Translations under genes and position numbers: made by a program
The notes under the pieces: generated by a model
The model's database searches: none
Told to the model about the DNA's origin: nothing
What the model saw: the letters and a program-made list of their open reading frames with translations, nothing else
Part shown: piece by piece, positions 8,361 to 16,973 of the stretch
How the letters are laid out: the number at the start of each line of letters is the position of its first letter
Numbering within the stretch: position 1 is the first letter of the stretch
NCBI RefSeq assembly: GCF_003955715.1
Contig: NZ_CP034463.1
Coordinates: 1,178,001 to 1,242,000 of the forward strand
From: Streptomyces aquilus
Lineage (GTDB): Bacteria > Actinomycetota > Actinomycetes > Streptomycetales > Streptomycetaceae
Direction: 5' to 3'
DNA: 64,000 bases

Positions 8361-8375
8361 GCTCGTGATGTGGTC

Positions 8376-9275
8376 ATGATGGCGGAGCTTCCTCTCGACC
8401 AGGTGCGGACCCTGCTCGCGGTGGTCGACGAGGGCACCTTCGACGCGGCCGCCGCGGTGCTGCATCTGACACCGTCGGCGGTCAGTCAGCGGGTCAAGGC
8501 GCTGGAGCAGCGCACGGGCCGGGTGCTGCTGGTGCGGTCCAAGCCGGTGCGGCCGACCGAGTCGGGCGAGGTGATCGTGCGGTTCGCGCGGCAGCTGGCG
8601 CGGATCGAGCGGGACGCGTGGTCCGAGCTCGGCGCGAGCGCGAACGGCGAGCCGACGCGGGTGTCGGTCGCGGTCAACGCCGACTCGCTGGCGACCTGGT
8701 TCCTGCCCGCGCTGACCCGGGTGCCGGACGAGCCGCCGCTCCGCTTCGAGCTGCACCGCGAGGACGAGGAGCACACGGCGACCCTGCTGCGGGAGGGTCG
8801 GGTGATGGCCGCGGTGACGTCGTCGCCCGACGCCGTCGCGGGCTGCTCGGTGCGTCCGCTGGGCCGGATGCGGTACGTCGCCGCGGCGAGCCCCGCCTTC
8901 GTCGACCGGCATCTCGGCGGCCCGCTGGGCGACGCGCTGGCGAGGGCGCCCGTGGTGACCTTCGACCGGCGGGACACCTATCAGGACCGTTTCGTACGGG
9001 AGTTGGGGCACGGCAGCGGCGGAGCGAGCCCGGCCCGGCACGCCATCCCCACGTCGGAAGGGTTCGTGCAGGCGGTGACGCTGGGGCTCGGCTGGGGCAT
9101 GGTGCCGGAGGTGCAGGCGGGCGCCCTGCTGCGCGCCGGGCGCCTGGTCCAGCTCGCGCCGGAGCGACCCGTGGACATCCCGCTGTACTGGCAGCAGTGG
9201 AAGCTGGACTCCCCGGCGCTGGCGGCGGTCGCGGAGGCGGTGACGACCGCGGGCGCGGCAGCGCTACGGGGCTGA
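8376..9275 (+). CDS. lysG: LysR-family regulator of the LysG/ArgP type
   Basis: The product is about 299 residues. The N-terminal helix-turn-helix (LDQVRTLLAVVDEGTFDAAAAVLHLTPSAVSQRVKALEQ, residues 7-45) is the LysR type, followed by the two-lobed periplasmic-binding-like effector domain. The ArgP/LysG subgroup is recognised by VLLVRSKPVRPTESG after the HTH. Proteins of this group activate the divergent exporter when lysine or arginine accumulates. The start is uncertain: GTG 8370, ATG 8376 and ATG 8379 are in frame and none has a clear ribosome site, so the mRNA may be nearly leaderless. Its end overlaps the convergent TetR gene by 12 bp. Confidence 0.9.
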   Translation: MMAELPLDQVRTLLAVVDEGTFDAAAAVLHLTPSAVSQRVKALEQRTGRVLLVRSKPVRPTESGEVIVRFARQLARIERDAWSELGASANGEPTRVSVAVNADSLATWFLPALTRVPDEPPLRFELHREDEEHTATLLREGRVMAAVTSSPDAVAGCSVRPLGRMRYVAAASPAFVDRHLGGPLGDALARAPVVTFDRRDTYQDRFVRELGHGSGGASPARHAIPTSEGFVQAVTLGLGWGMVPEVQAGALLRAGRLVQLAPERPVDIPLYWQQWKLDSPALAAVAEAVTTAGAAALRG

Positions 9276-9989
9276 GCCACCCTCTCCGCCCAGCGCCGCC
9301 AGCTGGGCCGCCGCGCTGTCCAGGAGCATCTCCAGCGCGGTCGGATAGGCGCTGTCGACCATGCGTTTCGCGAGCAGGGGCGCGGCCTCGGCGATGCGCG
9401 GGTGGGTGGTGCGGGGCAGGTGGGCGTAGGTCGAGCTCCACATGTCCTCGTCGGCGTGGAGCGCGGCGCTCGGCAGGGCGAGGGAGGCGGCGTCGAGGGC
9501 GGCGAAGGCGAGGGTCTGGTCGATGAAGGCGTGGTAGATGCGCACGGTGTCGGGGAGGGGGAACCCGGCCGTGCGCAGCACGTCGAGGACCGCCTCGTCC
9601 GCCGCCAGTTCATGGGGGCGGCCGGTGACCCGGTTCGTGGTCAGCAGGGCGGCCTGCGGATGGGCGAGGTACGCGGCGTGCAGGCGCAGGCCGACGGCCC
9701 GCAGGTCCGCCCGCCACTCCCCCGTCGGCTCCCAGCCGCGCAGTGCCTGGCCGATGAGCGCGTCGCCGATGGCCAGGGTCAGGTCGTCCATGCCGCGGAA
9801 GTAGCGGTACAGCGTGCTCGGGTCGGCGTCCAGGGCGAGGCCGAGGCGGCGGGCGGTCAGGCCCGTGCTCCCGTGTTCGCGCAGCATGCGCAGCGCGGTC
9901 TCGACGATCAGCTCCTCCGTCAGGACGGTGCCGCTCTTGGTGGGGCGGCGTCGGCGCCGCCTCTCCTCGGGCACCACTGGCTTCGGCAC
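9264..9989 (-). CDS. TetR-family repressor (TetR_C_1 type)
   Basis: The 241-residue protein opens with a basic stretch (EERRRRRRPTKSG) and then a TetR HTH. GLTARRLGLALDADPSTLYRYF is the recognition helix region. A C-terminal ligand domain includes LLTTNRVTGRP, where the tetracycline-repressor subgroup has its effector pocket. GTG at 9989 is preferred because GAGGAGG lies 8 nt upstream; GTG at 9995 would be too close to it. It is divergent from the saccharopine-dehydrogenase-like gene, the most likely target, and converges with the LysR gene. Ligand unknown. Confidence 0.83.
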   Translation of the reverse strand: MPKPVVPEERRRRRRPTKSGTVLTEELIVETALRMLREHGSTGLTARRLGLALDADPSTLYRYFRGMDDLTLAIGDALIGQALRGWEPTGEWRADLRAVGLRLHAAYLAHPQAALLTTNRVTGRPHELAADEAVLDVLRTAGFPLPDTVRIYHAFIDQTLAFAALDAASLALPSAALHADEDMWSSTYAHLPRTTHPRIAEAAPLLAKRMVDSAYPTALEMLLDSAAAQLAALGGEGGSAP

Positions 9990-10020
9990 GGCCACGACCT
10001 CCTCGCTTATGCCAACGCCA

Positions 10021-10050
10021 TTGACCTTAAGGGAAGCGGCGGCGTTGTAT
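10021..10050 (+). promoter_or_regulatory. Candidate housekeeping-type promoter for the saccharopine-dehydrogenase-like gene
   Basis: TTGACC (10021-10026) and TTGTAT (10045-10050) are separated by 18 bp, close to the vegetative consensus of streptomycetes. The predicted start near 10057 gives a short leader to the ATG at 10101. The -35 region includes the small palindrome CTTAAG and lies 32 bp from the start of the divergent TetR gene, so repressor control of this promoter is plausible. Confidence 0.5.
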
Positions 10051-10100
10051 CGACCGCGGGGCCCCTCACGTCGTAGACCTTCAGCCGTAGGAGTGTTGTC

Positions 10101-11309
10101 ATGCGTGTACTGCTCGTGGGTGCCGGAGGGGTGGGCACCGCCGTCACCCGGATCGCCGCCCGGAGGGCGTTCTTCGAGGCGATGGTGGTCGCCGACTACG
10201 ACCTGGCGCGGGCCGAGGCGGCCGTGGCGGCGCTCGGTGCGGACGGGGCCCGCTTCCGGGCCGAGCGCGTCGACGCGGGCGACGAGACGGCCGTGGCGGC
10301 ACTGCTGGAGCGGCACGCCTGTGACGTCCTCCTCAACGCCACCGACCCGCGCTTCGTGATGCCGCTGTTCCGCGCGGCCCGTACCGCCTCCGCCACCTAT
10401 GTCGACATGGCGATGTCCCTGTCGCGTCCGCACCCCGAGCGTCCCTACGAGGAGTGCGGGGTCAAGCTGGGCGACGCGCAGTTCGAGGACGCCGTGGAGT
10501 GGGAGAAGGCGGGGCTGCTGGCCCTCGTCGGCATGGGGGTCGAGCCGGGTCTGTCGGATGTGTTCGCGCGGTACGCGGCGGACGAGCTCTTCGACGAGAT
10601 CGAGGAGATCGGCGTGCGCGACGGCGCCAACCTCACCGTCGACGGCTACGACTTCGCCCCGTCCTTCAGCATCTGGACCACGATCGAGGAGTGCCTCAAC
10701 CCGCCGGTCGTCTACGAGTCCGACCGCGGCTGGTTCACCACCGCGCCGTTCAGCGAGCCGGAGGTGTTCGACTTCCCCGAGGGCATCGGCCCCGTGGAGT
10801 GCGTGAACGTCGAGCACGAGGAGGTGCTGCTGATGCCCCGCTGGATCGGGGCGCGGCGGGTCACCTTCAAGTACGGCCTGGGCGACGAGTTCATCGAGGT
10901 CCTCAAGACCCTCCACAAGCTGGGCCTGGACCGCACCGAACCGGTCGCCGTCCGCGACGCGCGGGTCTCGCCCCGGGACGTCGTGGCGGCCTGTCTGCCC
11001 GACCCGGCGACGCTGGGCGAGCGGATGCACGGCAAGACCTGCGCGGGCACCTGGGTGAAGGGCGTCAAGGACGGGGCGCCGCGCGAGGTGTACCTGTACC
11101 ACGTGGTCGACAACCAGTGGTCCATGGCGGAGTACGGCAGCCAGGCGGTGGTGTGGCAGACGGCGGTCAACCCGGTCGTCGCCCTCGAACTCCTCGCCAC
11201 GGGTGCGTGGAAGGGTGCGGGCGTCCTCGGCCCGGAGGCCTTCCCCGCCGGTCCCTTCCTCGATCTGCTCACCGCGTACGGCTCGCCGTGGGGGCTGCGC
11301 GAGCAGTAG
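10101..11309 (+). CDS. Saccharopine dehydrogenase family oxidoreductase
   Basis: The product is 402 residues. It begins with a Rossmann nucleotide site (MRVLLVGAGGVGTAVTRIAA), and the N-terminal NAD(P) domain runs to about residue 125 (CDVLLNATDPRFVMPLFRAA). The catalytic/dimerisation domain follows, with GMGVEPGLSDVFARYAADEL, a family signature. The family includes saccharopine and carboxynorspermidine dehydrogenases and bacterial lysine-metabolising enzymes. The substrate is not determined; a lysine or polyamine link is suggested by lysE and the decarboxylase nearby. AGGAG precedes the ATG, and a promoter is visible at 10021-10050. Confidence 0.85.
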   Translation: MRVLLVGAGGVGTAVTRIAARRAFFEAMVVADYDLARAEAAVAALGADGARFRAERVDAGDETAVAALLERHACDVLLNATDPRFVMPLFRAARTASATYVDMAMSLSRPHPERPYEECGVKLGDAQFEDAVEWEKAGLLALVGMGVEPGLSDVFARYAADELFDEIEEIGVRDGANLTVDGYDFAPSFSIWTTIEECLNPPVVYESDRGWFTTAPFSEPEVFDFPEGIGPVECVNVEHEEVLLMPRWIGARRVTFKYGLGDEFIEVLKTLHKLGLDRTEPVAVRDARVSPRDVVAACLPDPATLGERMHGKTCAGTWVKGVKDGAPREVYLYHVVDNQWSMAEYGSQAVVWQTAVNPVVALELLATGAWKGAGVLGPEAFPAGPFLDLLTAYGSPWGLREQ

Positions 11310-11417
11310 GAGCAAGTCTCTCCGAACTCCTTTGTTTCACATGCGCATCGACAGGTGACCCGAAAGCGAGTAAGCCATCCGCGAGGGCACGGACGACTTG
11401 GAGCGCAGGTGACATCG

Positions 11418-11672
11418 ATGGACAACTGGCGAACCCATGCCGCGTGCCGCCACGAGGACCCCGACCTCTTCTTCCCGATCGGCAACACCGGCCCGGCACT
11501 GGTGCAGACGGAGCAGGCGAAGGCGGTCTGCCACCGTTGCCCGGTGCGGGAGCAGTGCCTGGAATGGGCCATGGAGACCGGGCAGGCGATCGGTGTGTGG
11601 GGCGGTACGAGCGAGACCGAACGACGTTCACTGCAACGGCGCCGGGCCAGGGCCGGACGCTCCTCGGGCTAG
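11418..11672 (+). CDS. WhiB-like iron-sulfur regulatory protein (WblE/WhiB1-like)
   Basis: This 84-residue protein has the four conserved cysteines C10, C38, C41 and C47 (C-X28-C-X2-C-X5-C) that bind a [4Fe-4S] cluster, followed by GVWGG (59-63) and a basic tail that contacts DNA or the sigma factor. DLFFPIGNTGPAL is typical of the WhiB1/WblE subgroup. These proteins bind region 4 of the principal sigma factor and respond to oxidants or NO. The ATG at 11418 follows AGGTGA; an in-frame upstream start at 11355 adds residues unlike the family. Its last 45 bp overlap the convergent histidine-kinase gene. Confidence 0.93.
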   Translation: MDNWRTHAACRHEDPDLFFPIGNTGPALVQTEQAKAVCHRCPVREQCLEWAMETGQAIGVWGGTSETERRSLQRRRARAGRSSG

Positions 11673-13460
11673 CCCGGGGACCCGCAGGGTGAAGACGCTT
11701 CCGGTGCCGGGCTCGCTCGTCGCCTCCGCCGTGCCGCCGTGCGCGGCCATCAGATGGCGGACGATCGGCAGACCCAGGCCGCTGCCTCCGGTGCGGCGGC
11801 TGCGGGACTTCTCCGCGCGCCAGAAGCGATCGAAGACGTGCGGCAGGTCCTCGGGCGCGATACCGCTGCCGGTGTCGGTGACGTCGAGGACCACGTCGTC
11901 GCCGTCGGCGCGCGCGGACAGTGTGACCGTGCCGTCGGCGGGCGTGTGACGCAGCGCGTTGGAGACGAGGTTGCCGAGCGCCTGCCGCATCCGCACCGGG
12001 TCGGCGTCCAGCCATAGCTCGCCGTCCGACCTGGTGCGCAGGGTGACGCCCGCCGTGTCGGCCGCGACGCGGTGGGCGGCGGCGACCTGACCGAGCAGCT
12101 CACCGGCGGCGACGGGCTCGCGGTGCAGCCGCAGCGTGCCGGCGTCGGCGGCGGCGAGGTCCTGGAGGTCGTCGATGACCCGCTGGAGGACGAGCGCCTC
12201 CTCGTGCAGCGAGGCCAGCAGTTCCGGGGCCGGGGCCACGACGCCGTCCCTGGTCACCTCCAGCCAGCCGCGGATGTTGGTGAGCGGGCTGCGCAGTTCG
12301 TGGGCGATGTCGCTGACCATCGCCTTGCGCTGGGCCTCCAGACGTTCCCGGCGTTCGGTGAGGTCGTTGAAGGCCGCGGCGAGGATGCCGGTCTCGTCCC
12401 GCGTGGTCACGGGCACCCGCACATGCAGTTCGGGCGGTTGCTGGGCGGCGGCGGTCAGTGCGCGCAGCGGCCGGACGAGCCGGGTGGCGACGACGGCGGT
12501 CACCGCGACGGTGACGGCGAGCACGAGCCCGGCGGCGCCGACGACCTTGGCCTTGTTGGCCGGTGACATGTCGAACCGCACGGCGGTGCGGTCGCCGCCG
12601 CCCAGGAACAGCTCGGCGGCCGGTGCCACGTAGGGGTCGAGTTGGGCGCGGCGCGCGCTGTCGACGCAGGCCTGGAACGTGCGGGCGGACGCCGAGCCCG
12701 GCGGTACGTCGATCTTTCCCAGCTGGTAGCGGCCGCCCAGGCTCCGGTCGGTGAAGTCGAAGCCGACGAACAGCGCGTCGGCCAGCTTCACGTCCTGTCG
12801 GCCCAGGCAGCCGCGGGCACGTTCCGTCAGGTCGGCGAGGGCCTTCTCCTCGGTGGGGGTCGGGGTGTTGAGGCGTCCGTCGGCGCAGTCGTCGGGCACG
12901 GTGTCGTCGTTGGTGAGGACCGGACGTCCGCTGGGTGTCCTGACGATGGCGGTCTCGATGCCGAACCGGGCGAAGCACTTCTGCCGCACCAGCGCCAGTT
13001 TCGCCAGCTTGGCGCGCTCCTGGGCGGTCAGCCGGTACGGCCCGACCACCCGGGGGTCGACGCCGCTGCGCTGCGCGCCGCGCTCGGTGTAGGTGTCGGT
13101 GCGCAGGGGGTCGACGGTGGCGGCGGCACGGGGCGGCAGGGAGGTGCCGGCCGGCGCGGAGTCGGCGACGGGGGTGCGGTCGGTGGTGGTCAGGGCGATC
13201 CGGCGGCCGGTCTTCTCGGACAGGGACCGGACGAGTTCGCCGACCCCCTGCCACGTGGGGTGGGTTGCGGCGTAGCCGCTCAGCCGGGCGAGGACGTCCA
13301 TGTCCTCGGCGAGCACCTGCCCCTGTTCCTCCCGCAGGGCCCGGGTCGTCGTCTCCACCGCCAGCCACGCGGTCGCCGCCACCGAGCACACGGCGATCAG
13401 CACCGAGGCGACCAGCAGCCGGACCGACAGGCGTTTGCGCAGGGGGATGCGACGGCTCAT
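11628..13460 (-). CDS. Sensor histidine kinase with large extracytoplasmic sensor domain
   Basis: The 610-residue protein has a first membrane helix at about 13-33, an extracytoplasmic domain of roughly 270 residues containing several cysteines (KCFARF, DDCADG, GCLGRQ, QACVDS), a second helix near 300-320, then HAMP and catalytic parts. VSDIAHELRSPLTNIRGW is the phosphoacceptor H-box, NLVSNALRHTP the N-box, and DTGSGIAPEDLPHVFDRF and GGSGLGLPIVRHLM the G boxes. It is coupled to its response regulator by an ATGA overlap and so is probably made with it. The paired cysteines could form disulfides that sense wall or redox stress. The tail overlaps the WhiB-like gene. Confidence 0.93.
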   Translation of the reverse strand: MSRRIPLRKRLSVRLLVASVLIAVCSVAATAWLAVETTTRALREEQGQVLAEDMDVLARLSGYAATHPTWQGVGELVRSLSEKTGRRIALTTTDRTPVADSAPAGTSLPPRAAATVDPLRTDTYTERGAQRSGVDPRVVGPYRLTAQERAKLAKLALVRQKCFARFGIETAIVRTPSGRPVLTNDDTVPDDCADGRLNTPTPTEEKALADLTERARGCLGRQDVKLADALFVGFDFTDRSLGGRYQLGKIDVPPGSASARTFQACVDSARRAQLDPYVAPAAELFLGGGDRTAVRFDMSPANKAKVVGAAGLVLAVTVAVTAVVATRLVRPLRALTAAAQQPPELHVRVPVTTRDETGILAAAFNDLTERRERLEAQRKAMVSDIAHELRSPLTNIRGWLEVTRDGVVAPAPELLASLHEEALVLQRVIDDLQDLAAADAGTLRLHREPVAAGELLGQVAAAHRVAADTAGVTLRTRSDGELWLDADPVRMRQALGNLVSNALRHTPADGTVTLSARADGDDVVLDVTDTGSGIAPEDLPHVFDRFWRAEKSRSRRTGGSGLGLPIVRHLMAAHGGTAEATSEPGTGSVFTLRVPGLARGASGPGPAPLQ

Positions 13461-14137
13461 CCACGGCCGCCGCTGAGCTTGTAGCCGACGCCGAACACGG
13501 TCAGCAGCCGCACCGGCCTGCGCGGGTCGGTCTCGATCTTCCGGCGCAGGTTCATGATGTGGACGTCGACGGCCCGTTCGGTGGACGCCCGGTCGATGCC
13601 GCGGGTGCACTCCAGCAACTGCCGCCGGGAGAAGACCCGTTCGGGCTCGGCGGTCATGGCGAGCAGGATGGCGAACTCGGCGGGTGTGCACTCCACCGGC
13701 TCGCCGTCGCACCGCACTTCGTGCCGTACGGGATCGACCTCCACCCCGGCGGCCCGTACGGGCGTCGCGCCGCGTCCGCTGCGCCGCAGCACCGTCCGGA
13801 TGCGCGCCATCAGCTCGCGTGGGCTGTAGGGCTTGGTCATGTAGTCGTCGGCGCCGACGTCCAGGCCCAGCAGCACGTCGTCCTCGGTGGCACGGGCGGT
13901 GAGCATCAGCACCGGGACGTCGCCCTCCCGCCGCAGCGCCCGGCACACGCCGAGCCCGTCGAACACGGGCAGCATCAGATCGAGCACGACCAGATCGGGC
14001 CGCAGCCGCCGCACCGCGTCGAGGGCGGCCCCGCCGTCGTGGACGACGGTGGCGGTGTGGCCCTCCGCCAGCAGGGAGCGGCGTATGAGTTCGGCCTGCA
14101 TCTCGTCGTCCTCGGCGACCAGCACATGTGCGCACAC
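13457..14137 (-). CDS. OmpR/PhoB-family response regulator
   Basis: The product is 226 residues. The receiver domain has the acidic pair ED/D (9-11), phosphoacceptor D53 in VVLDLMLP, T80 and K102 (MTKPYSP). The winged-helix output domain (about 130-222) shows RHEVRCDGEPVECTPAEFAILL and RAVDVHIMNLRRKIE. It regulates transcription when phosphorylated by the downstream kinase. The stop codon overlaps the kinase start in ATGA. It begins 18 bp after the L,D-transpeptidase-like gene, so wall-modifying enzyme and two-component pair are probably one operon. Confidence 0.94.
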   Translation of the reverse strand: MCAHVLVAEDDEMQAELIRRSLLAEGHTATVVHDGGAALDAVRRLRPDLVVLDLMLPVFDGLGVCRALRREGDVPVLMLTARATEDDVLLGLDVGADDYMTKPYSPRELMARIRTVLRRSGRGATPVRAAGVEVDPVRHEVRCDGEPVECTPAEFAILLAMTAEPERVFSRRQLLECTRGIDRASTERAVDVHIMNLRRKIETDPRRPVRLLTVFGVGYKLSGGRG

Positions 14138-14155
14138 CCGCGAAGCCTAAGCCGC

Positions 14156-14887
14156 TCAGCGGGCGAGGGAGTCGGCGTCGCCCATGACGACGACCGGGTG
14201 GCGGGCCGGGTCCAGGGCCCGCAGGAGCTGCTTCATGTGCTTCTCGGCGATGCTGACGCAGCCGTGGGTGGGGCCGCCGTGGTCGACGTGCAGCCATATG
14301 CCGCCGCCGCGGCCCGCGCCGAGCGGGCGGGTCCAGTCGAGCGGGGAGGTGCCGGGCTCGCGGTTGTAGTTGATCGCGACGACGTAGTCGAAGGAGCCCG
14401 CCAGGGGTTCGCCCTCGAAGCCGGTGCCGGTCGCCGTGAAGCCGCCACCCTGGTCGTACGGCAGCCGGGTGCCGGGGTCGCGGAGCCGTCCGCCGGCGTC
14501 GGTGAGGCCGAAGACGCCGATGGGCGAGCGCAGGTCGCCGGCGTGGTGGTCGTCGGTCCAGCCGCGCAGCGCGTTGTGCGCGGGCCAGCTCTCCCCGGCC
14601 TCCCAGCCCGCGTCGGTGCGCTCGTACAGGACGACGGTGGACCGCGGGGAGTTCTTGCCGCGTCCGGTGACGACGACGGCCTGCCGGGCGTCGTCGGGAA
14701 CCTTCGCCCAGGTCTTCGGCCCCAGGCCGGGCAGCTGCTGCGGGGCCACGTCCAGGGAGATCGGCGGCGCGGGCCGGATCGTGGTGGTGACCGGCGCCCG
14801 CTCGGGGGTCGCCGCGGCCCCTCCCCCGCACCCCGTGAGCACGAGGGAGGCGGCCAGCAGTACGACGTGGGGTCTGCGAGTGATCAT
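14156..14887 (-). CDS. Lipoprotein L,D-transpeptidase (YkuD domain)
   Basis: The 243-residue protein begins with a lipoprotein signal: basic MITRRPH, a hydrophobic run, then lipobox LTGC with the lipidated cysteine at 20. A YkuD catalytic domain follows, with WLHVDHGGPTHGCVSIAEK containing the conserved histidine and nucleophilic cysteine of HxxxxHGC. It would cross-link or anchor peptidoglycan stem peptides outside the membrane, or act on a related wall substrate. It is the first gene of an apparent operon with a response regulator and sensor kinase, so the pair may govern wall cross-linking. Confidence 0.88.
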   Translation of the reverse strand: MITRRPHVVLLAASLVLTGCGGGAAATPERAPVTTTIRPAPPISLDVAPQQLPGLGPKTWAKVPDDARQAVVVTGRGKNSPRSTVVLYERTDAGWEAGESWPAHNALRGWTDDHHAGDLRSPIGVFGLTDAGGRLRDPGTRLPYDQGGGFTATGTGFEGEPLAGSFDYVVAINYNREPGTSPLDWTRPLGAGRGGGIWLHVDHGGPTHGCVSIAEKHMKQLLRALDPARHPVVVMGDADSLAR

Positions 14888-14928
14888 GGATCGACCTTCG
14901 CCGACACTTGTTTGGAACTCGTCAGGTC

Positions 14929-14949
14929 GGGGGGCCGGGTCGGCTCCCC
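14929..14949 (-). terminator. Weak candidate hairpin between the transpeptidase and M1 peptidase genes
   Basis: GGGGGGCC/GGCTCCCC form an eight-pair stem with one G-U pair around a five-base loop, immediately after the M1 peptidase stop codon. There is no T tract. GC-rich stems without a T tract can terminate transcription in streptomycetes, but this one is only suggestive. Confidence 0.3.
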
Positions 14950-14953
14950 CTCC

Positions 14954-16339
14954 CTAGGGTGTGCTCGGCTTGCCCTGTCCGTACACCCAGGTCCGGAACA
15001 GACCGTCCAGGTCCTTCCCCGACTCGCGCTCCGCCAGCGCCACGAACTGCGCGGTCGTCCCGTGCCCGTCCCGGTGCTCGGCGGTCCAGGCCCGCAGAAT
15101 CCGGAAGAACGTCCGGTCCCCGACGGCCGTGCGCAGCTTGTGCAGGGCCATGGCGCCGCGCGCGTACACGGGTGTGCCGAAGATGTTCGCGCCGCTGCCC
15201 GGGTCGCCCGGCGGGAACTCCCACAGGTCGTCGGTCGCGGGACGCGCGTACAGCGCGTCGAAGGTCTTCTGGGCGCTGTCGCCGCCGTGCTGTTCGCCGT
15301 AGAGCCACTCGGCGTAGGTCGCGAAGCCCTCGTTGAGCCAGATGTCCTTCCAGGAGGTGAGGCTGACCGAGTCGCCGAACCACTGGTGGGCGCTCTCGTG
15401 GACGAGGGTGCTCAGGTCGGGCGCCCGGTCGTACACCGGCCGGGTCTGCGTCTCCAGTGCGTAGCCGACGTTCGGGGCGCGGTCGACGATCGAGCCGGCC
15501 GCCTTGAAGGGGTACGGCCCGAAGAGCTTGCTCTCCCAGGCGAGAACGGACGGCAGCTGCTTGACGACGGGGTCCGCCTTGGCCGCCTCGCGCGGGTCGA
15601 CGGCGTTGTAGATGCGGATGCCGTCGCGGGTGGTGGACTGGGTGACCTTGAACTTCCCGATCGTCGCCGTGGCCAGATAGGCGGCCATGGGCTCGCTCTG
15701 GCGCCAGCGGAACGTGGTGCGCCCGTGCTCGCTCCGCTGGCCGAGCAACACGCCGTTGGCGACGGCGGTGCGGCCGTCGGGAACGGTGATCGTGAAGTCG
15801 TACGACGCCTTGTCCTTGGGGTGGTTGTTCGCCGGGAACCAGGTCATCGCGCCCTGCGGCTCGCCCGCGACGAAGGCGCCGTCGTCGGTGGGGATCCAGC
15901 CGTCGAGGGAGCCGTCCGGGTCGGTGACCGGGGCCGGGGTGCCCTGGTAGGTGACGGTGACGCGGAACCACTGGCCGCGGTGCAGGGCCTTGCGCGGGGT
16001 GACGGTGAGTTCCTGTCCGCGGCGGCTGAAGTCCGCCGTGTCGCGGCCGACCTTCAGCCCGGTGATCTTGAGGCCGTTCAGGTCGAGGTTGAAGCGGTTC
16101 AGGCTCTGGGTGGCGCGGGCGGTGAGGACGGCCTTGCCGGCGAGGTGTTTGCTCGACGGGTCGTAACGGAGGGTCAGATCGTAGTGGTGGACGTGGTAGC
16201 CGCCGTTGCCGGCCAGCGGGAAGTAGGGGTCGCCGACGCCGGCCGTGCCCGCCGACGGGGGTGCCGCGGCGCCGAGCAGTGCGGCGAGGGCGACGGGGAC
16301 GGTTCCGAGCACGAAGGTACGTCGGACGACTCTGGGCAC
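14954..16339 (-). CDS. Secreted M1-family zinc metallopeptidase
   Basis: The product is 461 residues. The N-terminus (RRTFVLG then a hydrophobic stretch ending near AAAPPSA) is a signal peptide with a twin-arginine look. The gluzincin core is present: STLVHESAHQWFGDS is HExxH, and IWLNEGFATYAEW supplies the third zinc ligand glutamate about 18 residues on. The N-terminal beta-sandwich of M1 enzymes precedes it, while the long C-terminal domain of PepN-type aminopeptidases is absent, which explains the short length. It would act outside the cell on peptides. The start is GTG with GGAG 6 nt upstream; the gene is divergent from the DUF488 gene. Confidence 0.92.
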   Translation of the reverse strand: MPRVVRRTFVLGTVPVALAALLGAAAPPSAGTAGVGDPYFPLAGNGGYHVHHYDLTLRYDPSSKHLAGKAVLTARATQSLNRFNLDLNGLKITGLKVGRDTADFSRRGQELTVTPRKALHRGQWFRVTVTYQGTPAPVTDPDGSLDGWIPTDDGAFVAGEPQGAMTWFPANNHPKDKASYDFTITVPDGRTAVANGVLLGQRSEHGRTTFRWRQSEPMAAYLATATIGKFKVTQSTTRDGIRIYNAVDPREAAKADPVVKQLPSVLAWESKLFGPYPFKAAGSIVDRAPNVGYALETQTRPVYDRAPDLSTLVHESAHQWFGDSVSLTSWKDIWLNEGFATYAEWLYGEQHGGDSAQKTFDALYARPATDDLWEFPPGDPGSGANIFGTPVYARGAMALHKLRTAVGDRTFFRILRAWTAEHRDGHGTTAQFVALAERESGKDLDGLFRTWVYGQGKPSTP

Positions 16340-16478
16340 GTGCGCTCCAACGGTCGAGGGGCGGGGTCGGCTTCACACTAAAGGTGATCTCCGGGGAACT
16401 CGCCCAGCATCAGGTCAAGTCGTCCCCCACCCGGAGTTACTCTCCGAACACCCCCGCCCCCCGGAGAAAGGCCCCGCC

Positions 16479-16838
16479 GTGAGCGTTCGCGTCCGCCGCG
16501 TCTACGAATCGCCCGAACCCGAGGACGGCGTCCGTGTCCTGGTCGACCGGCTGTGGCCGCGCGGCCTCTCGAAGGACGCGGCCCGGGTGGACGAGTGGCC
16601 CAAGGCCCTCACCCCGTCGACGGAGCTGCGCCGCTGGTACCACGCGGGCGAGGGCTCGTACGAGGAGTTCGCGCGGCGCTACGAGGCGGAACTGGCCACG
16701 CCGGAGGCGACCGAACTCCTCGACCACGTGCGCGAGTTGACGGACAAGGGCCCGGTGACGCTACTGACGTCCGCGAAGACTCCGGAGGAGAGCCACGCGG
16801 CGGTGCTGGTACGGCTGTTGGGGCGGGACGCGGGCTGA
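16479..16838 (+). CDS. DUF488 family protein
   Basis: The 119-residue protein shows the DUF488 pattern RVYESPEPEDGVRVLVDRLWPRG near the N-terminus, WYHAGEGSYEEFARRYEAEL in the middle and VTLLTSAKTPEESHAAVL at the end. The family is a small cytoplasmic alpha/beta fold of unknown activity found across bacteria. The GTG start at 16479 has GGAGAAAG 8 nt upstream. It stands alone, with about 135 bp of gene-free sequence before the next, convergent gene. Confidence 0.88.
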   Translation: MSVRVRRVYESPEPEDGVRVLVDRLWPRGLSKDAARVDEWPKALTPSTELRRWYHAGEGSYEEFARRYEAELATPEATELLDHVRELTDKGPVTLLTSAKTPEESHAAVLVRLLGRDAG

Positions 16839-16973
16839 GCGCACGGCTGCGGGGACCGCCGCCGGACGACCACGGGGAGGCCCGCCGCAGCGCACAACAG
16901 CGGGGGCGACCCGCCGCGTCGGAGCACCCGACCGGCGCGCCGGCCCGCCTCCTGCGCCGTCCCCGACCCCGCC

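Noticed and set aside
16839..16973. Possible small gene in the gap between the DUF488 gene and the FAD dehydrogenase
   Set aside because: Frames are short, lack ribosome sites and show no coding bias.
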